From assembly GCA_019636655.1 (NCBI GenBank), contig JAHBXB010000007.1, positions 1-64,000 of the forward strand: DNA of 64,000 nucleotides, written 5' to 3'. The DNA is from Phycisphaeraceae bacterium (lineage in GTDB: Bacteria; Planctomycetota; Phycisphaerae; Phycisphaerales; UBA1924). Both the position numbers and the translations under genes were made by a program. Shown here piece after piece: positions 42,923 through 50,223 of this stretch; the first letter of the stretch is position 1; every line of letters starts with the position of its first letter. Below the pieces are notes generated by a model. The model was not told the DNA's origin. It searched no databases and saw only the letters and a list, made by a program, of their open reading frames with translations.

Positions 42923-42928
42923 ATCGTA
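42923..42928 (-). promoter_or_regulatory. Candidate -10 element (GTACGAT) of lptF, leaderless
   Basis: TACGAT ends eight nt before the ATG on the minus strand; it falls between the EamA gene's stop (42954) and the lptF start, so lptF could be transcribed independently of the upstream gene. Confidence 0.4.
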
Positions 42929-42953
42929 CGCGGGCGGGGGCCCCGCCGAACCC

Positions 42954-44060
42954 TTACTCCGTGCGGGGTTGACCGCCCGCCGCTCCCGCCGCGCCGCCGG
43001 GCGATCGCGATTCCGCGGCCCCCAGGCTCGGGGCCGGCCCCCCGATGGGCCGCCGGGCCCGGCCCGTCCGCAGCGTCACGATCACGACCACCCCCGCGAT
43101 GATCAGCCCCGCCGCGAGAAACACCCGCCCGGTCAACTCCTCCTTACCGACGACCGAGCCGATGACCAGCGCGACGATCGGGTTGACGTACGCGTACGTC
43201 GCGATCTTGCCCGGCGTCGAGACGCCCAGCAGCCAGATGTAGGCGGTGTAGCCGATCAACGACCCGGCGAAGATCAGGTACGCCAGCGACGCGATCGGGC
43301 GCGGGCTGCCGAAGATCCCCTCGAAGGTCATCAGCCGCCATTCGCGCAGCAGCGCCGAAACCACCAGCAGCGCCGCTCCGCCGCAGATCAGCTGCATCGC
43401 CGTGCCGATGAACGGCGACGAGGGCAGCCCGCCGCGCCCCGCCAGGCGCCGCGAATACAGCGACCCGTTGGCCCAGCAGAAGCTCGAGAGCAGCACGGCG
43501 CCGGCCCCGACGGCCTCGAGCACGTGGCTCCGCCCGTCGCCCGCGCCCAGCAGCGGCTGGATCTTGGGCCACAGCAGCAGCCCCACCCCTGCCAGCCCGA
43601 TGACGATCCCCGCGATGAGCGCCGGCGACACCCGCTCCCGCAGCGGCGCCCCGCCCCAGAACCCCTCCAGCACCAGCATCCAGATCGGCAGCAGCGCGAT
43701 CAGCACCGCGGCGACCCCCGACGGGATGTACTGCACCGCGAACGTCACCAGCCCGTTGCCACCCAGCAGCAGCAGCGTGCCCACCACCGCCATCGACCGC
43801 CACTGCCGCGGCGTCGGCCTCGCCTCGCCGCGCCACCGGAGGAACACGTACATCAGCACCCCCGCGATGACCGACCGCACCCCCGCGAGGAAGAACGCGG
43901 GGATCCCCACGTTTGGCTCCCCCGGCACGCCGCCGAGCACCGCCCACTTGATCCCCAGGTACGTCGACCCCCAGAAGAAGTACAGCGACAGGTACGCCGT
44001 CGCGACCATCCAGAGGCTGGGCGTGCGATGCGATGACGCGATGTTTCGGCTGGTCCCCAT
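42954..44060 (-). CDS. EamA/DMT-superfamily transporter
   Basis: The product is 368 residues with ten predicted helices in two EamA repeats. Repeat 1 starts LSLYFFWGSTYLGIKWAVLG, the WGSTYxGI motif of the YedA/RhaT-like group, and includes LLLLGGNGLVTFAVQYIPSG. Repeat 2 starts AVLLSSFCWANGSLYSRRLA and ends with ATYAYVNPIVALVIGSVVGK. The C-terminal ~35 residues are Gly/Ala/Pro-rich and cytoplasmic. These proteins export metabolites or amino acids; the substrate is unknown. It is 40 bp upstream of lptF in the same direction. A TACGCT hexamer lies 13 nt before the ATG. Confidence 0.85.
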   Translation of the reverse strand: MGTSRNIASSHRTPSLWMVATAYLSLYFFWGSTYLGIKWAVLGGVPGEPNVGIPAFFLAGVRSVIAGVLMYVFLRWRGEARPTPRQWRSMAVVGTLLLLGGNGLVTFAVQYIPSGVAAVLIALLPIWMLVLEGFWGGAPLRERVSPALIAGIVIGLAGVGLLLWPKIQPLLGAGDGRSHVLEAVGAGAVLLSSFCWANGSLYSRRLAGRGGLPSSPFIGTAMQLICGGAALLVVSALLREWRLMTFEGIFGSPRPIASLAYLIFAGSLIGYTAYIWLLGVSTPGKIATYAYVNPIVALVIGSVVGKEELTGRVFLAAGLIIAGVVVIVTLRTGRARRPIGGPAPSLGAAESRSPGGAAGAAGGQPRTE

Positions 44061-44156
44061 CCGTGAGGCGAAGAGCGTAGCGCCCGGCCCGGGGCGCGCG
44101 GCGGATCAGGGGAGTGGTGGTTACCGGCTGGTGTGCGAAGCGGAACGCTCCCAGCG

Positions 44157-45278
44157 TCAGTTCTTCCCGACCTCGACCGGGGGCGGCGGTGGTTTGGGCA
44201 GGGGCCGCGGCGATTGCGACCACGCCCACCACGCGAACCCGAACGCCAACGTCAGCACGCACATGACCCCTCTGGCCCAATCAAATCCGGGCGGCTTGGT
44301 CTCGGCATCACCAATCAGCTTCCTCTGGAACACCTTCTGCCGGGATGAGGCCCGGAACTCCCTCATCGAGAACCGCTGGAACAGGAACGCCGCCGTGAGC
44401 CACACGCCCAGCGATGTGAACAGCAGCACGGCGTTGCGCCGGTCCCAGGCGAAACTCATGATGCTCGCGGCAAGGCCGATCAAAAACGGCGTGACCGTCA
44501 TCCGCACGGTGGAATAGTGGCGGGCCCAGTTGCCGGCTTCGCCGCTCAGGCTCTTCAGCAGTTCCGCATCAGTCGTCGCTCGGACTTCGGGGTGCTCTGT
44601 CAGCTTGCGAACGGCCTCGCTCGGCGACTCATCGCCGAAGGGCACCAGCAGCCAGAGCGCGGTCACCAGGAGCAGGCCCAGTCCAAACCCGACCCAGAGA
44701 CGGTCAATGCGATCGTCGCCACCCTTCGTCTCCTCCTTCTTGCAGTCAGCCTCCGCCTTGCGCGCCGCTGCGGCGTCTCGTCGCGCCCGGATCTCCTCGC
44801 TCAACCGCTCGGCCCTTGCGATGATCTCGCGCCGGGCGTCGTCCGTGCGGCGATCGACCGCCCGCTCGTTCTCCTCCAGCCGCCGCCGGATCGCCTCGCT
44901 CTCACGCTCGATCCGCTCCGAGAGTTCCCGGCGAGACGCATCCACCTGTGCCCCGAGCCCCTGCAGCCCGCGCTGCTGCTGCTCGGTCATCTCCCGCTGC
45001 CCCTGCGCCACCCGCTCGGTCAACTCCTTCACCGCGCTCGCGACCGGCGCCGGATCGAACGTCGGTCGCTCGCGCACCACCGCCTTGAGAGTCTCGATCT
45101 CTCCCACCAGCCGCGTGGTCGCGAATCCCGACTCGTTCCGGAAGTCCGCCAACTCGGCCCGCAGCCTGGCCACCTCGTCGGGCGCGGCCCGCTCGGAGTC
45201 CGATGCGCAGCACCCCGCGATCAACCCGGCGACAACCGCGCCGATCATGACCAGCACGCCCTGGTGAACCGTGCGCAT
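44157..45278 (-). CDS. Lipoprotein-type coiled-coil membrane protein
   Basis: The product is 373 residues. The signal region ends in a lipobox (GAVVAGLIAGCC), so it may be lipid-anchored. Residues ~30-190 form a long charged coiled coil (VKELTERVAQGQREMTEQQQ, SERIERESEAIRRRLEENER), followed by membrane helices near ~200-215 (LWVGFGLGLLLVTALWLLVP), 265-285, 290-305 and ~345 (VMCVLTLAFGFAWWAWSQ). A Pro-rich C-terminus follows. If the lipobox is used, the coiled coil would be periplasmic. No family is recognised. An SD-like GGAGGG precedes the ATG by seven nt. Confidence 0.6.
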   Translation of the reverse strand: MRTVHQGVLVMIGAVVAGLIAGCCASDSERAAPDEVARLRAELADFRNESGFATTRLVGEIETLKAVVRERPTFDPAPVASAVKELTERVAQGQREMTEQQQRGLQGLGAQVDASRRELSERIERESEAIRRRLEENERAVDRRTDDARREIIARAERLSEEIRARRDAAAARKAEADCKKEETKGGDDRIDRLWVGFGLGLLLVTALWLLVPFGDESPSEAVRKLTEHPEVRATTDAELLKSLSGEAGNWARHYSTVRMTVTPFLIGLAASIMSFAWDRRNAVLLFTSLGVWLTAAFLFQRFSMREFRASSRQKVFQRKLIGDAETKPPGFDWARGVMCVLTLAFGFAWWAWSQSPRPLPKPPPPPVEVGKN

Positions 45279-45371
45279 GGCGACCCTCCATCACGAAACG
45301 CCAGCCTACTCAATCTAAGATCGGCAACGCAACTAAGGACCACGATCGGGCCGCGATGCGTCGGCTGTCAA

Positions 45372-46130
45372 CTACTTCTTCTGCGACAGCATCCACCCCG
45401 GTAACTCCGCCTCCCCGTACGCCCGGTCCCACGAGCCGTGGTTCACCCCCGGGTAGACCGTCAGCCGCGCCTCGCCCCCCGCCGCGATAATCGCCCCCAC
45501 CACGGTCCGCGATTTCTCCGCCGGCACCACGTCGTCCGCCTCGCCGTGGAAGCACCACACCGGGATCCCCTTGACCCCCGCGGCGATCGCCTCCGGGGTC
45601 ATCGGCTCGGGGTACCCGCAGATCGGCACCAGCGCCGACCACACCTCCGGGTGCGCCGCCCCGATCGTCCACGTCCCGTGCCCTCCTTGCGAGAGCCCCG
45701 TCAGCACGATGCGATCCTCGTCGATCGTGTACTCCCGCGTCGTGCGATCGACGATGCTCATCACCACCTCGTCGTACGCCTCCCACTGGGCCTTCTGCAC
45801 CGGCTTCTGCGGCATCACCATCACGCACGGCCAGCGCGAGGCGTTCCACAGCACGTTGCTGCCGATCCCCTGCACGATCATCTTCTGCCCGTCGGTTCCG
45901 CTCTCGCCGCTGCCGTGGAGGAAGACCACCAGCGGCCACGCCCGCGAGGCGTCGTAGCCGCGCGGCACATACACAGCGTAGTCGTACCCCTGCCCCCCGA
46001 TCTCGATCCGGCGGAGGATGAACCCCGTGGCGGTCTCCGCCGCCGGCGCCCGCGCCGGCGCGGCGCATGCTGCGAGCAGCGAGAGAGCGCTTGTCGTCAC
46101 CACAAGCGAGATCAAGGTGTGCAGCGTCAT
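45372..46130 (-). CDS. Exported alpha/beta-hydrolase (PHB depolymerase/feruloyl esterase type lipoprotein)
   Basis: The product is 252 residues. The N-terminus has a lipobox (LLAAC, residues ~18-22), and GYDYAVYVPRGYDASRAWPL is the usual start of these esterases, followed by VVFLHGSGESGTDGQ (oxyanion region). The nucleophile elbow is LTGLSQGGHGTW (GxSxGG), the acid is expected in WCFHGEADDVVPAEKS and the His in YPGVNHGSWD. It should hydrolyse carboxylic esters in the periplasm or outside the cell. An in-frame upstream extension (start at 46373) is a shadow of the neighbouring gene. TACGCT lies six nt before the ATG. Confidence 0.85.
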   Translation of the reverse strand: MTLHTLISLVVTTSALSLLAACAAPARAPAAETATGFILRRIEIGGQGYDYAVYVPRGYDASRAWPLVVFLHGSGESGTDGQKMIVQGIGSNVLWNASRWPCVMVMPQKPVQKAQWEAYDEVVMSIVDRTTREYTIDEDRIVLTGLSQGGHGTWTIGAAHPEVWSALVPICGYPEPMTPEAIAAGVKGIPVWCFHGEADDVVPAEKSRTVVGAIIAAGGEARLTVYPGVNHGSWDRAYGEAELPGWMLSQKK

Positions 46131-46136
46131 GCAGGG

Positions 46137-46142
46137 AGCGTA
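46137..46142 (-). promoter_or_regulatory. Candidate -10 element (TGTACGCT) of the esterase, leaderless
   Basis: TACGCT ends six nt before the ATG on the minus strand, with CCCTGC between and no ribosome site. Confidence 0.42.
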
Positions 46143-46180
46143 CACACCGCGCCGCGGGCGAGGCGGTACAGGCGGCCCGC

Positions 46181-47674
46181 TCAGCACCCCGCCTGCACGG
46201 CCCGGAACCAGTCGGAGATGAACGCGGCGATGTCGGACGGCTCGATGACCCCGTTGTGGTCGTAGTCGGCGCGCAGCGTCCCGTTCGCGAGGTCGCTGTT
46301 CCAGTACGCCACGAAGATCGCGATGTCCGAGGGCTCGACCACGCCATTCTCGTCGATGTCCACCGGCGGGCATCCGACCGTCAGCACAGCCACGGCGCTG
46401 GTGGTCCCTGCGCAGCTGCTCGCGATGCGGACGGTGTAGTCGCCGGCGTCGCCTGCTTCGGCGCCGGAGATCTGCAGGGTGGGCGTCAGCGCCCCGCTGA
46501 TTCGGCCGCCGTCCGTGAGGTCAACGCCGTTGCGACGCCACTGGTATGTCAGGGTCTCGCTGCCCGCGGTCGCGCTCACGCTGAGTGATGCCGTCGCACC
46601 CGGCGTCACCAGCTTCGAGGCTGGCTGCGTTGTAATCGCCGGTTGCGGACACAAGCCCCGCACGATGAACGCCTCCGTCTGCCCCAGGGGGTTGATGCCG
46701 GTCCCGACGATCGATCGGCCATCGCCCGACACGCCGCGTGCCTCGCGCAGGGTCCACCCGGTGAGATCGATTCCGTAGACCTGGGTGAGGACGATGGCCA
46801 GCGGCGACGAGCCGTGCCCCTGCCGCCAGAGGTACGCCTGCGACATCGCGCCGCCCGTCGAACCGGCGATGACCGCGCCATCGGCCGAGACCGCCCGGGC
46901 CACCCACGCCGAAGCGCCGCCCAGCGGCACGGCCCCTCCCGCCATCGTCCATCGGAAGGCGCCGCCGCCCGCGCTGGAACCCAGCCGCAGTTCCCCGACC
47001 ACCACGCCGGCATCCGGCGTGATGGCGTACGCCGAGTAGGTCGTAGGACCCAGCGAGAGATTACCGAGCGCGTTCGACCAGATGTACGCTGTCGGACCAC
47101 TCGTGAAGGAATCCATCCGTCCGACCACCACGGGCTGACCGGCCGACGACGTCACGCCGTAGGACCTCATGGATTCGACGAACCCCCCCGGCGGCGGGAC
47201 CGTGATAACGGTGCTCGTGGTGCAGACGTAGCAACTGTTTCCGACTCCGGCGCCGACCCACCAGATACCATCGGGCGAAGTCCCTTCAAGGAGAATCGCG
47301 ACGGCCATCGACTGCCCGGTCGTGCTGTTGCTGTAGAACCCCTCGCCGCCGGGCAGTGCGCACGGCCCGCCGGCGAGCGTGTAGTACCCTACCACCGCGC
47401 TCCCGTCATGTGATGCGGCTATGGCCGAGCCGCGGCAGCCCGGGATCAGCGAGGACATCCCCCCGGCGGTCCACTGGAACGGGTACGTTGCCCCGCTTGC
47501 CGGCGAACTCCCGACGACCACGGCGCCGTCGCCTGAAACACCGTTCGCCGCGCTGGAGGTCTGCCCCGGCAAGAAGCCGAGCCCTTCAAACGTCGGCGGC
47601 CCTCCAGTGGCCGTGCCGCCGGCAACACCGAACACCACAACGACGCCCAAGCGCGTGATCCGATTCGTCCTCAT
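46181..47674 (-). CDS. Secreted HAF-repeat protein with Ig-like domain and dockerin-like tail
   Basis: The product is 497 residues from the ATG ending 47674, chosen for a perfect GGAGG six nt upstream. The signal peptide is followed by repeated HAF units in residues ~25-335 (ANGVSGDGAVVVGSSPASGA, AIAASHDGSAVVGYYTLA, AYAITPDAGVVVGELRLGSS, ARAVSADGAVIAGSTGGAMS and ARGVSGDGRSIVGTGINPLG). Each has the S(D/G)G(A/S)xVVG core of a beta-propeller blade. Residues ~345-435 look like an Ig-like domain (PAITTQPASKLVTPGATASL, GDYTVRIASSCAG). The last 60 are the calcium-loop pair (DIDENGVVEPSDIAIF and DYDHNGVIEPSDIAAF). The function is unknown; it is divergent from a second HAF protein. Confidence 0.75.
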   Translation of the reverse strand: MRTNRITRLGVVVVFGVAGGTATGGPPTFEGLGFLPGQTSSAANGVSGDGAVVVGSSPASGATYPFQWTAGGMSSLIPGCRGSAIAASHDGSAVVGYYTLAGGPCALPGGEGFYSNSTTGQSMAVAILLEGTSPDGIWWVGAGVGNSCYVCTTSTVITVPPPGGFVESMRSYGVTSSAGQPVVVGRMDSFTSGPTAYIWSNALGNLSLGPTTYSAYAITPDAGVVVGELRLGSSAGGGAFRWTMAGGAVPLGGASAWVARAVSADGAVIAGSTGGAMSQAYLWRQGHGSSPLAIVLTQVYGIDLTGWTLREARGVSGDGRSIVGTGINPLGQTEAFIVRGLCPQPAITTQPASKLVTPGATASLSVSATAGSETLTYQWRRNGVDLTDGGRISGALTPTLQISGAEAGDAGDYTVRIASSCAGTTSAVAVLTVGCPPVDIDENGVVEPSDIAIFVAYWNSDLANGTLRADYDHNGVIEPSDIAAFISDWFRAVQAGC

Positions 47675-47725
47675 CGCATGCCTCCAGCGTGAGTGTGTGC
47701 CGACCAATCGCCCGCTCTTAAGATG

Positions 47726-47731
47726 ACTATA
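47726..47731 (-). promoter_or_regulatory. Candidate -10 element (TATAGT)
   Basis: On the minus strand TGTATAGT lies ~52 nt upstream of the HAF-dockerin gene, in the only AT-rich part of the 134-bp space it shares with the divergent HAF gene. No clear -35 was seen. Confidence 0.3.
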
Positions 47732-47808
47732 CAGGACCACCATGGTGCATCCTCGTTTGAAGTTGTGAATTCGAGTAGGCCCGTGGAGCGGACCGATGCT
47801 CTGGTCGA

Positions 47809-48924
47809 ATGAACAGCGAACAGCAGGCCGCCCCACCCGCCCTTCTTCTTGCGTCCGTCGTACTGCTCGCGTGCGGCTCCGCGATCAGTCAGGCCCGCGC
47901 CGAGCCGCCGCGGTACACCGTCGAGGTCCTCGGCTCGCTCGCCGAGGCGCCGCAGGGCACCCCCGCGAGCCTCCCGGGGGCGCTGGCCGGCGCTGAAACT
48001 GTCGTCGGTCGCTCGATGACGCCAGACGGATCCTGGCAGGCGTTTGCCTGGAGCCGCGGCACGATGCGCGCACTCGAAGGGTTCCCCGGCTACGGCTCCT
48101 CCTCAGCATCGGGCGTGAACTCGCGAGGAACCATCGTCGGCGCTCTGAGCACCGCGGATGGAGGCTCGCCACGTCCCGCCGTCTGGACCGAGGGCGGCCT
48201 CTCGATCCTGCCCACACTCGGTGGCCCGTTCGGAGCGGCCGCGGCGATCAACGAGTCGGGCCACATCGCCGGGTGGAGCGCCGCCGGAGCGACCGTGTGG
48301 GTCGGCGGTGTTCCGGTGGTTCTTCCCAACCCGGACGGGTTTGGGCAGTCGTTTGCGCTCTCGATCAGCGACGCCGGCGACGTCGCCGGGCACTCGATGC
48401 GGCAGACGGGGGGCTCGTGCCCCGTTCTCTGGACAGGGCAGATCGCGGCGGAACTGCCGACGCCGCCCGGGTCCGTCGGGCAGGCCAACGCCGTGAACAA
48501 CCTCGCTGAGGTGGTTGGTTCCATCATCGATGCACAGTACGACAACCGGGCCGTGCTCTGGCGCGCGGGGCAGTTCCTTGATCTTGGCACCCTCGGCGGC
48601 CCGCTCCCGTGGGCGTTTGCCGCCGACATCAACGACCGGTCGCAGATCGTCGGCGCCAGCGACAGCCCCCTCGGGTTCACCGGTTTCCTGTGGGAGGATG
48701 GTGAGATGTACGACCTTCGCCGGTTCCTCGCGCCGGGGTACGACTACGAGATCACGACCGCGAACGCCATCACCGACGACGGCGTGATCGCGGCGACCGC
48801 GAGCATCGACGGTCGGCAGACCGCCGTGCTGCTCAGGCCGGTGCCGGCCCCGGGCGCGATGGCCGTGCTCGCGCTGTGCAGCGCGCCGCTAGTCCTCCGA
48901 CGCGCACGCCCCGCCCTTCGTTGA
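47809..48924 (+). CDS. Secreted HAF-repeat protein with PEP-CTERM-like C-terminus
   Basis: The product is 371 residues. The signal peptide (ALLLASVVLLACGSAISQAR) is followed by HAF units through residue ~335 (ASGVNSRGTIVGALSTADGG, AAINESGHIAGWSA, SISDAGDVAGHSMRQTGG, AVNNLAEVVGSIIDA, DINDRSQIVGASDSP, AITDDGVIAATASIDGRQ), each containing NxxGxIVG-like cores. The final 28 residues, VPAPGAMAVLALCSAPLVL then RRARPALR, follow the VPxPG-hydrophobic-Arg layout of PEP-CTERM sorting tails. Thus it should be cleaved and sorted by an exosortase/archaeosortase-type system, unlike its divergent neighbour, which ends in calcium loops. Its function is unknown. The stop is followed by a bidirectional-type hairpin. 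Confidence 0.72.
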   Translation: MNSEQQAAPPALLLASVVLLACGSAISQARAEPPRYTVEVLGSLAEAPQGTPASLPGALAGAETVVGRSMTPDGSWQAFAWSRGTMRALEGFPGYGSSSASGVNSRGTIVGALSTADGGSPRPAVWTEGGLSILPTLGGPFGAAAAINESGHIAGWSAAGATVWVGGVPVVLPNPDGFGQSFALSISDAGDVAGHSMRQTGGSCPVLWTGQIAAELPTPPGSVGQANAVNNLAEVVGSIIDAQYDNRAVLWRAGQFLDLGTLGGPLPWAFAADINDRSQIVGASDSPLGFTGFLWEDGEMYDLRRFLAPGYDYEITTANAITDDGVIAATASIDGRQTAVLLRPVPAPGAMAVLALCSAPLVLRRARPALR

Positions 48925-48956
48925 ACAAGAAAAATCCCCCGGCGGTCCGGGGGATT
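48925..48956 (-). terminator. Intrinsic terminator between convergent HAF and ilvE genes
   Basis: AATCCCCCGG (48933-48942) and CCGGGGGATT (48947-48956) form a 10-bp stem with a CGGT loop. Read on the minus strand it is followed by TTTTCTTGTT and terminates ilvE. In the other direction it may slow plus-strand transcripts of the HAF gene. Confidence 0.75.
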
Positions 48957-48989
48957 CTGGGTCACTTCACCGTGTCCGGCCGCGGCCGG

Positions 48990-50012
48990 TCAATCCTCCG
49001 GCACGTGGTCGCTCGTCACAATCTCCCGGAACCGCTTGCGCAGCTTCGCCGTCACCGGTCCCTCGCCCGTCGAGATCTTCTGCGCCGTCCCCTTCCGGTC
49101 GATCTCCGTCACCGCGATCATCTCCGCGGCGGACCCGGTCAGGAACACCTCGTCGGCGCCCAGCACGTCCTCGATCCGCATCATCTTCTCTTCGCACGCC
49201 ACGCCGCAGTCGCGGCAGAGCGTCTCCATCACGAACCGACGCGTCACGCCCTCCAGGATCCCCGCCTCGCTCGGCGGCGTGAACACCTTCCCGCCCTTGA
49301 CGATGAAGATGTTGTCGCCCGTGCACTCCGCGACGTACCCCTCGACGTTCAGCATGATCGCCTCGAGGCACCCCGCATCGATCGCCTCGCACTTGGCCAG
49401 GATGTTGTTCAGGTAGTTCAGGCTCTTGATGCGAGGATCAAGACACGGGATCGGGATCCGCGGCCGCTGCGCGACCACCACCTTCATCCCCGAGGTGTAC
49501 AGGTCCGGCGGGTACAGCGAGATCTGGTCCGCGATGCAGATCACCCCGGGCACCGGGCACTTGCGCGGGTCCAGCCCCAGCGTCCCCGCCCCTCGCGTCA
49601 CCAGCAGGCGGATGTACGCGTCCGACAGGCCGTTGGCCTTGATGCACTCCCGCATGATCCCCACCATCTCCTCGCGGGAAATGGGGATCTTCAGGCGGAT
49701 CGCCTCTGCGCACGTCCACAGCCGGTTCATGTGCTGTTCGCACTTGAAGATCTTGCCGCGGTAGACCCGGATCCCCTCGAAGACGCCGTCGCCGTACAGC
49801 ACGCCGTGGTCGTACACCGACACCGTCGCCTCGCCCTTGGGGACGTAGCGGCCGTTGACAAAGACGATCGGCTTCTCGCCCTTGCCGGCCGGGTTGTTCG
49901 CGAACATGCCGACGTACGCCGGGACCCCCGCCGCGGACGAGCCATTGGTCCCGTTCGTCCCGGCGCCGTTCATCGTGTGGGCCGTCTTGGCTGGCTTGGT
50001 GGGGCTGTTCAT
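48990..50012 (-). CDS. ilvE: Branched-chain-amino-acid aminotransferase (class IV PLP enzyme)
   Basis: The product is 340 residues from the ATG ending 50012, fixed by a perfect AAGGAGGT eight nt upstream. Class IV aminotransferases transfer amino groups between branched-chain keto acids and glutamate. The pattern PIVFVNGRYVPKGEATVSVY, DHGVLYGDGVFEGIRVYRGK, IKSLNYLNNILAKCEA (with the PLP-binding Lys just before SLNY) and VAECTGDNIFIV is characteristic. The substrate pocket cannot distinguish BCAT from related D-amino-acid or ADC lyase members with certainty, but SLNYLNN favours IlvE. A ~35-residue Gly/Asn-rich N-terminus precedes the fold. The leader contains the 7-bp stem GGCCGGT/ACCGGCC (50050-50070). 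Confidence 0.85.
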   Translation of the reverse strand: MNSPTKPAKTAHTMNGAGTNGTNGSSAAGVPAYVGMFANNPAGKGEKPIVFVNGRYVPKGEATVSVYDHGVLYGDGVFEGIRVYRGKIFKCEQHMNRLWTCAEAIRLKIPISREEMVGIMRECIKANGLSDAYIRLLVTRGAGTLGLDPRKCPVPGVICIADQISLYPPDLYTSGMKVVVAQRPRIPIPCLDPRIKSLNYLNNILAKCEAIDAGCLEAIMLNVEGYVAECTGDNIFIVKGGKVFTPPSEAGILEGVTRRFVMETLCRDCGVACEEKMMRIEDVLGADEVFLTGSAAEMIAVTEIDRKGTAQKISTGEGPVTAKLRKRFREIVTSDHVPED

Positions 50013-50223
50013 GCGTCGGTACCTCCTTGACGCGGAGACAAAGGTCCTGGGCCGGTCTCCCAAACCGGCCAAAAGAGATAGTACACTTCACCCCGCGAGC
50101 GGTGCCCCGTGTCAGTAAGTTTTTTGCCCGTGAACGTCCACCAACCGGCGACGGTGCGAGCCGGTCCCGCCTGAAATCGGTGACAACGCAGTTCGGGCCC
50201 TGCTCGCGCCCGGCGCCACAGCG

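Noticed and set aside
50013-50223. A small RNA or riboswitch in the 211-bp space upstream of ilvE
   Set aside because: Only one 7-bp stem (50050-50070) is visible; no T-box specifier or leucine-type leader peptide was found, so no regulatory RNA can be claimed.
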